Assembly (NCBI GenBank): GCA_031771865.1
Contig: JASISA010000010.1
Span: forward strand, 2,356,001 to 2,420,000
DNA length: 64,000 bases
From: Nothophaeocryptopus gaeumannii
Lineage: Eukaryota; Ascomycota; Dothideomycetes; Mycosphaerellales; Mycosphaerellaceae
Direction of reading: 5' to 3'
Part shown: positions 58,230-64,000 of the stretch, in pieces
How positions within the stretch are numbered: the first letter of the stretch is position 1
How the letters are laid out: each line of letters opens with the position of its first letter
The notes under the pieces: generated by a model
Told to the model about the DNA's origin: nothing
Databases searched by the model: none
The model's input: only the letters and a program-made list of their open reading frames with translations
Position numbers and translations under genes: made by a program

Positions 58230-59686
58230 TCAACTCTCCAGCTGGCTTGGACTTTTACTCGATGCTACCAGTCGCTCGTGTATTCGCTTTCTCTCTTCCT
58301 GGCTGTCGAAGATCCTACTGGTCTGCTCTGTGGTGTATTTCATGACATCACCTGGTATGTTTCCATAGGGATTGCCATCGTGAGCCCATGCTTCCCACAG
58401 AGGCTGTTCAATAAGTGTTGGTTGCGGACTTTTCTTCCGAGGAGGCTGCGCTGCCTTGGATTCAAACGCCGCACACTTGCCTTCTGCGATCTCCTCATCG
58501 GCAAGATGCATCACCCGCTGAACGTTCACGTCCACGGTGTTTCCAATGATCCCAGCGACCTCGCTGGCTAGACTGGACCCGAACTCTTCTCCGTACCAGT
58601 ACTCGTACCCAAGCGGATTGATGTAGACTCCCCACCACATGACGACCAGCAAAGAGAGGTGATCGCCTTCCTTGACGAACTTGATAAAGTCGTCACCAGC
58701 GAGACTGAGCCATGCCAGACTATAACCTCTATACCTCTTCTCGCTGCGAGTTGTCCAAATGTACTCCAGCCAGTACAACGCATTCTTGCAAGCCAGATGC
58801 ATCGCTTGCGTCGCAGCAGCAGGTCCGTCTGGGTTCGAAGGACCATCGTACCCTTCATCGCCAGCTCCTGCCCTCGCATCGTTCATCTCATTCAACAATC
58901 TCATCGCGTCAGCCGGACGCGGAGCGACCTCCTTCTTAGGCAACTTCATCATATCTGGAATTTGCTGGAACAACTTCATATCCCTCAGGCACTCTGGCTT
59001 CTTCAACATGACAATCGTCACGCCCCTCACGAGCTCGAAATGCACGGTGATATGGTTGAGCATACTTCCTCTCAATTTCGGCTGCGTTGACGAAGCAATC
59101 GCAAGAACCATCAACAGCATGGAGCAATACAGCAAAGCATCATGATCATCTCCATCCAATGCCAGATCCTCCAATCCATTTCGGAACTTCCCGAATGCAA
59201 GAGCCTGGTATTCCACTGCGGTGTTGATATACTTGATCTCCTCCTCGGGACGATCGTATGCCAGATGGAAAGCCGTCAAGGCGAAGATGCTGTTGAGAAG
59301 AAATTCGTACTTCATCGCACATTCCGGGACTGTGATCCGCCAAATCTCCAGATCATCTGCGATCTCGCTTGCTAAGCTCTGGCAAGTCTTCGTCGACCAG
59401 CGATGCATGAGCTGTAATTCGGGTATCTGCCGGCGTGCTGCTGAAAGACGGAACTTGATACCGAGATGGTGCTTGGCGACCTGCCCGTGCTGGAAGACTT
59501 GGGTGTTGATCCGTGAGACGCAGAGGATGAGTAGGCGGTAGGAGGCCCAGGACTCGGGTACCTGCATTCCGTAGACCGGATTTTACAGTTTGTGCATAGA
59601 GGGCCTGCTTCGTCGCATTTCACCCGTCGTTTTTTGCATGTGATGCAGCCGTTTCGGGACTTGAGGTGCGAGCGGCGGGGAGGCAT
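58230..59686 (-). CDS. Zn2Cys6 transcription factor with fungal-specific C-terminal domain
   Basis: Two exons, 59686-59462 and 59411-58230, with a 50-bp intron (donor gtatca, acceptor ttacag), give 468 residues. This junction was chosen because it alone keeps frame and joins a Ser-rich linker to LMHRWSTKTCQSL, the usual start of the regulatory domain. The zinc cluster is complete near residues 14-41 (CITCKKRRVKC, CTNCKIRSTEC). The C-terminal domain shows YEFLLNSIFALTAFHLA, KYINTAVEYQALAF and ALLYCSMLLMVLAIA, resembling sterol-uptake-control-type (Upc2-like) factors. It is nuclear. Tail-to-tail with the amino acid permease, its 3' UTR must overlap the permease transcript. Confidence 0.88.
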
Positions 59687-60328
59687 GATGGGGCTCCACA
59701 GATGAGTAGCCCAGCGGAGAGCTAGTTGTAGCGATGGCACCTTGTGCCTGGATGTGATATCGCCTGATGGTGTTCCAGAACGTCTGGATCCGGTATCTTG
59801 GATCAATGCTCACTGCTCGGTAGCGGACTTGGGGTGCGTAATCGTACACATCAATCTTAAAGATTCCGTGTCCATAAAGCCCATGTATATCAGCAAAGCA
59901 TCGCCAAAATACGAATACGACAGGGCAGTGATATATGAAGTCGTCTCCCATACTCAGCCGCAGCTGTGGTTGTCCGAACAAGGCGCATTCGCTTCACCTC
60001 TCAGCAGACGTCGGTGGCTGCAGCCAGTCAGCTTTGAGTGCGAGTACGAAAGTAGGTCCAAGGAATGGTGGCATTCTACATTAACCCGGATGCGCCGACC
60101 TCTCTCAAGGCAGGAAAGACTCATAGCGACTCATCTTCGCCAGGACGAATTGTTGAAATGTGGTACTCTCGTCCGCAATCGCTACGTTTCAGCAGGCGAT
60201 GGCTCTGGGAACGCAGCTTTTGGGATACTACTCATTTATCGACATACACCTAGTCATTCTCAGCGTCCATTGTAGCACAGCATATCAAACCCATACCACC
60301 CAACACCGCTCTTCTGAGCACGAGTCCT
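59687..60328. other. Intergenic region
   Basis: About 0.64 kb between the start of the Zn2Cys6 gene and the stop of the channel gene, both on the minus strand. A plus-strand frame (59742-60275) is open but featureless. The region probably holds the Zn2Cys6 promoter. Confidence 0.5.
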
Positions 60329-62767
60329 CTAACCCGAGTTCAAATTCTCCTCATCCCCAGCAGGAGGCGGAAGATCCGAATCCCGATTATTCAAACTAGA
60401 CGTATCCCCAGTCCTGACCCTTCTCCTAAACCCATTCATCCTACTTCTGGATCTCGAAAAGTTGTTCGTAAAACCACCAGAAGTTGCACCACCGCCGCTA
60501 CCGCCAAAGACTCCACTGGCATCCGAGAAAGATCTACTACCCCTCCTCATCCTAAGTGCAGACATGTAGTCGATCCCCTCAAAGAAGTCATTGTTCAAGA
60601 CGTCATCTACGTCGTCCATCTCGTCAATGATGTGTTGGGGTGGCTCTGCGTCGAAGACAGCTTGTAGGTCTCCGTGTGCGCCAAACCGCTCCCACATGCT
60701 GAGCCAGGTGTGTTTGCGCGGAGGAGATAAGTATCTGGCGCGCTTCCAGAGATAGCGGCGTTCGAACCAGTATATCAGCAACAATATGGGAGCGTTGAGG
60801 ATCCGGACGGCCGTAATGTTGACTTTGTGGAACCAGCGAGGAGTGAGAGTAAACTTGAGGGGAAGGAGGATGACCAGGGCGAGTACGTTGGTCGGTGGAC
60901 GATAGGCGAAAAGGGAATCGGATTTGACGCCTTCGAAAGTGAGGACTGCTCGACGGAATTGGATCTCGGAGGTAGCGTTGCGCGATAGGTTGTTGTATGT
61001 GTTGGAAAGCATGGCGACGAGGATCGTCAAGAACAGAGTGTTGCCGAGAAAGGCGAATGTGATCATAAGCAGAGGTCCGAGAACCCAGTGCAATTCGACA
61101 GAGCGCTGGATACCTGTCCCATCCAGTCCAAACCAGATCCAAAGCATCCATTTCGAAATCGTGATGACGGTGTGATTCACGTAGCCCTCTTGAGTCTCGG
61201 AAAGCCACCACATCGCGAGGATGAAACCGCCGAAACACCAACAGGCCAGTAAGGTGAGAAACGTAAAGTCAGCCATCATCGATCGCAACGAGATGAAGAG
61301 CATGTTCTCTGGCATCATGCAGAATGCCAATCTGGGGAGTAAGATCGGAGCACCAAGACTAAGAATGTCTCCAGCAAGCCATCCCAAAGACGGATCGTCG
61401 ACCACCAAGCCATGTACCCGTACGCCAAAGTAGGTCCAGAAGATGACCACGAATGTGATATCCAGGAAGGACCACAAGTTCTCGGTATGAACCGTCCAGC
61501 CGTGCTCGAAGATACTAGCTATCTCATCAAGATTCCAGCCAATGGAGTATATGATGAAAACAAGTTCAATTCCAGTGAACTTGAGATGGTCCGGGCCGAC
61601 TGTGTGCGCCTTGCTGACCATGACCCAAATGTACAAGACCAGGAGTATGACGAATTGACATCCTTCAATGTAGTTTCTCGTGCGCGGCACAATGAGCCGA
61701 TACTGGTTCAGTATTGGTGCCTTTCGCGGGTCGTAGAGCGTGATGCCACGATTCTTGTAATGGTCGGGCAGGATATCGATGAACGAAGTAGGTGTATATA
61801 TGATGCGCCCACGGTACACGTTGTCGACAATTTTTTGACAAGCAGATGAGCTCAGGAAGCTCTTCGCTTCCGACACAATTGCGACCTCCAGCGCAGTCAG
61901 CATGCGTGAATATTCAGGTCGGGCGAGATGCCATCTGGCTGTCCAATGCAACTCGGTCTTATGCTCTGCAGCAACGTCCGCAGGCGCACCTTGAAAAGGC
62001 TCGAAACCAGCGACCAAGACATTGGCTAGAGCCAAGAGGCCCATGCGACCTTCGTGTTCTTCGTCGAATTTTCGCAACATACGACTGGCGACCAGCTCAC
62101 ACAGAAGGGCGCGTGTGATGTTCACAGTCTGATGATGAGCCTGATACGACTGCTCTCGCAAGAACTGGGCCCGGTTGACAAGCAGGCAGAAGACAACAGA
62201 GACATCATCCGGGTCGTACAGGTGGTCCACCAGCGGCCGAACAACAGCAACGTTCATGCGCGGAGTCTTCAGCTGATCCAAACTGTATGGATCATCTATA
62301 CTGGCAATCACCAGACGCCTGATCTTGTGTATCGTGGTGTATACTGGCAGATCTCTGTGCGGATTCGGCGCCCGCGGGTCGTCATTCTTTCGCGGCGGAT
62401 AGCAGCCATCGTCATCTGCCTCTTCATGCTCGCCAAGCAGCGTCTCCTGCTCTTCCCTCAGTCGCGCTTGTCGCAATGCTTCAGATATGTTCTTGGAGCT
62501 CGTGCCTCTGATCGTGTTCCGCTTTGGCAGCTGTGGTCGGACATCGGGGAAGGTAATGTGCTGCGAACTCGAACTCGCACTATCGCCGTTGTCATCATCG
62601 TTGGTCTCAATACGCTCGAGCTCGTCATTGCCTTCGTTACTATCGCGGCGGAGGTCTTCAGTGCCGATGATAGATGGTTCGCCGCCCCGGTGAGCCGAAT
62701 CAAGCCATTGAGTGATCGGCCTCTGCGAACCTGACGCGTCGGGAGACGGCGTCGCGTTGTTGTCCAT
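60329..62767 (-). CDS. YVC1: YVC1/TRPY-type vacuolar cation channel
   Basis: Intronless ORF of 812 residues. It is expected to be a Ca2+-permeable TRP-like channel in the vacuolar membrane, releasing Ca2+ after osmotic or mechanical stimulation. Residues 1-150 are disordered and acidic. Residues 150-360 form the cytosolic helical domain (HKIRRLVIASIDDPYSLDQL). The membrane domain spans about 375-665, with clear helices (FVILLVLYIWVMVSKA, FLDITFVVIFWTYFGVRV, FLTLLACWCFGGFILAMWWL), the pore/filter region WIWFGLDGTGI, and the final helix LLMITFAFLGNTLFLTILVA. The tail carries an acidic stretch (DEMDDVDDVLNND) like the one linked to Ca2+ activation in yeast YVC1. Length is normal for filamentous fungi. 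Confidence 0.95.
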   Translation of the reverse strand: MDNNATPSPDASGSQRPITQWLDSAHRGGEPSIIGTEDLRRDSNEGNDELERIETNDDDNGDSASSSSQHITFPDVRPQLPKRNTIRGTSSKNISEALRQARLREEQETLLGEHEEADDDGCYPPRKNDDPRAPNPHRDLPVYTTIHKIRRLVIASIDDPYSLDQLKTPRMNVAVVRPLVDHLYDPDDVSVVFCLLVNRAQFLREQSYQAHHQTVNITRALLCELVASRMLRKFDEEHEGRMGLLALANVLVAGFEPFQGAPADVAAEHKTELHWTARWHLARPEYSRMLTALEVAIVSEAKSFLSSSACQKIVDNVYRGRIIYTPTSFIDILPDHYKNRGITLYDPRKAPILNQYRLIVPRTRNYIEGCQFVILLVLYIWVMVSKAHTVGPDHLKFTGIELVFIIYSIGWNLDEIASIFEHGWTVHTENLWSFLDITFVVIFWTYFGVRVHGLVVDDPSLGWLAGDILSLGAPILLPRLAFCMMPENMLFISLRSMMADFTFLTLLACWCFGGFILAMWWLSETQEGYVNHTVITISKWMLWIWFGLDGTGIQRSVELHWVLGPLLMITFAFLGNTLFLTILVAMLSNTYNNLSRNATSEIQFRRAVLTFEGVKSDSLFAYRPPTNVLALVILLPLKFTLTPRWFHKVNITAVRILNAPILLLIYWFERRYLWKRARYLSPPRKHTWLSMWERFGAHGDLQAVFDAEPPQHIIDEMDDVDDVLNNDFFEGIDYMSALRMRRGSRSFSDASGVFGGSGGGATSGGFTNNFSRSRSRMNGFRRRVRTGDTSSLNNRDSDLPPPAGDEENLNSG

Positions 62768-63629
62768 CTACCGGCTCCTTAGAACTATCCTTCGCTGCCC
62801 GTCAATATTCATCTTCGCGCAGTCGACAAGGAGGGAAAGAGATGAGCAGTGCGGTATACTTCAAGCACAATAGCAGGTGCTTTTGGCCGACGAAGGGACG
62901 AGTGGGGTTGCTGCTGCCAACCTGAAGCTCGAACGGTACGTCCGCTCACCCTCTACGTGCCCATGATGCTGGAACAGGGCGGAGGCAAGCGGCATGGCTA
63001 TATCCTTTGTACTCTGCATTCCAATCATCTGCGCGCGATTAACGGCAGAAGTAAAAAGCCTCATTAGTATCACGCGTAACGTACAAAGAAGGAAACACAG
63101 CAGATAAGTACAACAGAGATAGCTGAATAACCCGCAGCCAAGCTTCGGCATCTGGACACGGTGGCAGGTAGGCGATGTGCGTGGGTGGAGTATACAACCA
63201 GAGTTGAACAATCAGGCGTCCAAGACGAACAAAGACACTGCCTCGGGTTCCCAGGCGAGCACCGGCCGACAGCAACCAGCCGATCACCAGTGGGCCTCAG
63301 ACTCAACTTGGATCCAGACCCAGACATAACCTCCAACAGTGCCGGGAGCGAACACGCATTCGGACGCGAAACAATGCTGTATCCCGAGCTGCTTCAACGG
63401 AATGGTCAAGTAGGAATGAATTGGCGTATTCATTAAAGTGCATTCTGCCCCTGATACATCTCACGAAGCGTCAAGCGGAGACCTCTTCTTACCCTCGCCC
63501 GGAATTGTACGAGCAGCGGCAGGCCGCGACTGCCGTGCTGGACAATTGCATAAATCTACCTCATCTCCTCTGGTATCTCTTCTGAGAACGTCCTCCCAGA
63601 AATTCCATACTTCGTAGCTCAAGGGCAAG
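62768..63629. other. Divergent intergenic region, channel / hydrolase
   Basis: About 0.86 kb likely holding the promoters of YVC1 (minus) and the hydrolase (plus). No repeat or RNA gene was found; short frames are not convincing. Confidence 0.5.
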
Positions 63630-64000
63630 ATGGCAGTCGATTATCAGAAGATGGATTCCTCTCAATGGCCGACCCTGGCCGAGATCGATCCTGAGTTCAA
63701 GGCAGTCAGTCATAAGAGTATATGGGCAGTCTCCCGAATGGATTGCTAACTTCGACTCAGCTCGTTGACCAAGGCCCAATACCGGCTCCGCCGCTGAATG
63801 ATGTCTCGCAGATTGCCCCAACGCGAGCCATGATGGAGAAGATGATGAACAGCATGCCATTTCTGGCCGATCTCGACCGGACTGGAGTACACGAAGAGCG
63901 CATCAATGTGCCTACCAGAGATGGGTACCAGATGGATTGCATCTTGTACAAGCCTGCCTCGAAGCCCGCGACTTCTGGTCCCTTGGCTGTGCTTTACCAC
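63630..64000 (+). CDS. Alpha/beta hydrolase (fold-3 type), 5' part only
   Basis: Exon 1 is 63630-63704, followed by a 56-bp intron (donor gtcagt, branch gctaac, acceptor ctcag) and exon 2 from 63761 to beyond the window. The first 105 residues read MAVDYQKMDSSQWPTLAEID, then after the intron LVDQGPIPAPPLNDVSQIAP and RINVPTRDGYQMDCILYKP, ending LAVLYH at the edge. This is the N-terminal cap and first strands of fungal hydrolases whose next residues are normally the oxyanion-hole Gly-Gly. The catalytic Ser, Asp and His lie outside. There is no signal peptide. Confidence 0.8.

Noticed and set aside
59412..59578. Reading the Zn2Cys6 regulator from an in-frame ATG at 59567 without an intron
   Set aside because: That frame lacks the zinc cluster and gives unnatural sequence; the 50-bp intron 59412-59461 joins two well-supported parts.
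59742..60275. 177-codon plus-strand frame between the Zn2Cys6 and channel genes
   Set aside because: Begins inside the 5' region of a minus-strand gene, has no recognisable features.
1..64000. CRISPR arrays, phage, plasmid origins or bacterial operons
   Set aside because: Spliced eukaryotic genes throughout; the tandem repeats seen have no spacer structure.

Overview
The window is nuclear DNA of a filamentous ascomycete. Most coding introns are 50-95 bp with GT..AG ends and CTRAY-type branch points, and the families present are typically fungal: a PTH11-like receptor, Zn2Cys6 factors, a YAT-type permease, an HSP9/HSP12 stress protein and a YVC1-type TRP channel. A Dothideomycete (Capnodiales/Mycosphaerellales-like) would fit, but that is inference. 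I see no bacterial or organellar sequence, no rRNA or tRNA, and no CRISPR array.

Layout. 1-17 kb: a PTH11-like membrane protein running off the left edge; a 1032-residue secreted modular protein; an A-T-C NRPS-like enzyme; a conserved nuclear-type unknown; and a BBE-type FAD oxidase. The enzyme, oxidase and receptor could be a small secondary-metabolite neighbourhood, but this is unproven. 20-23.5 kb: an aldose 1-epimerase and a Fluffy-like Zn2Cys6 regulator. 23.5-33.2 kb: a gene desert of almost 10 kb with short repeats and a TA-rich, possibly RIP-mutated segment. 33-42 kb: a GH18 chitinase, an AMMECR1-domain protein, a NIF3/YqfO-like small protein, an HSP9/HSP12 protein and an amidoligase-like protein. 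42-52 kb: two real genes (a multi-span membrane protein and OXR1) among broken genes: a frameshifted paralogue of a small Trp/Cys protein, an arylsulfatase relic, a charged-helix remnant and a molybdenum cofactor sulfurase relic. 54-64 kb: a small secreted Cys/Gly-rich protein, an amino acid permease tail-to-tail with a Zn2Cys6 factor (4 bp between stop codons), a YVC1-like channel, and the 5' end of an alpha/beta hydrolase.

Most striking observation: directly after the TAG stop of the HSP9/HSP12 gene (38281-38661) the same reading frame stays open for 62 codons and encodes three successive 11-residue LEA-like repeats. This suggests stop-codon readthrough or a recent nonsense mutation that cut off a hydrophilic tail. 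A second theme is gene decay with few indels: two neighbouring small-protein genes, one of which carries a 5-nt slippage and a 1-nt insertion that together restore frame.

Gene models were spliced by eye from frame continuity, splice sites and family resemblance. No database search was run, so family names come from recognised motifs.
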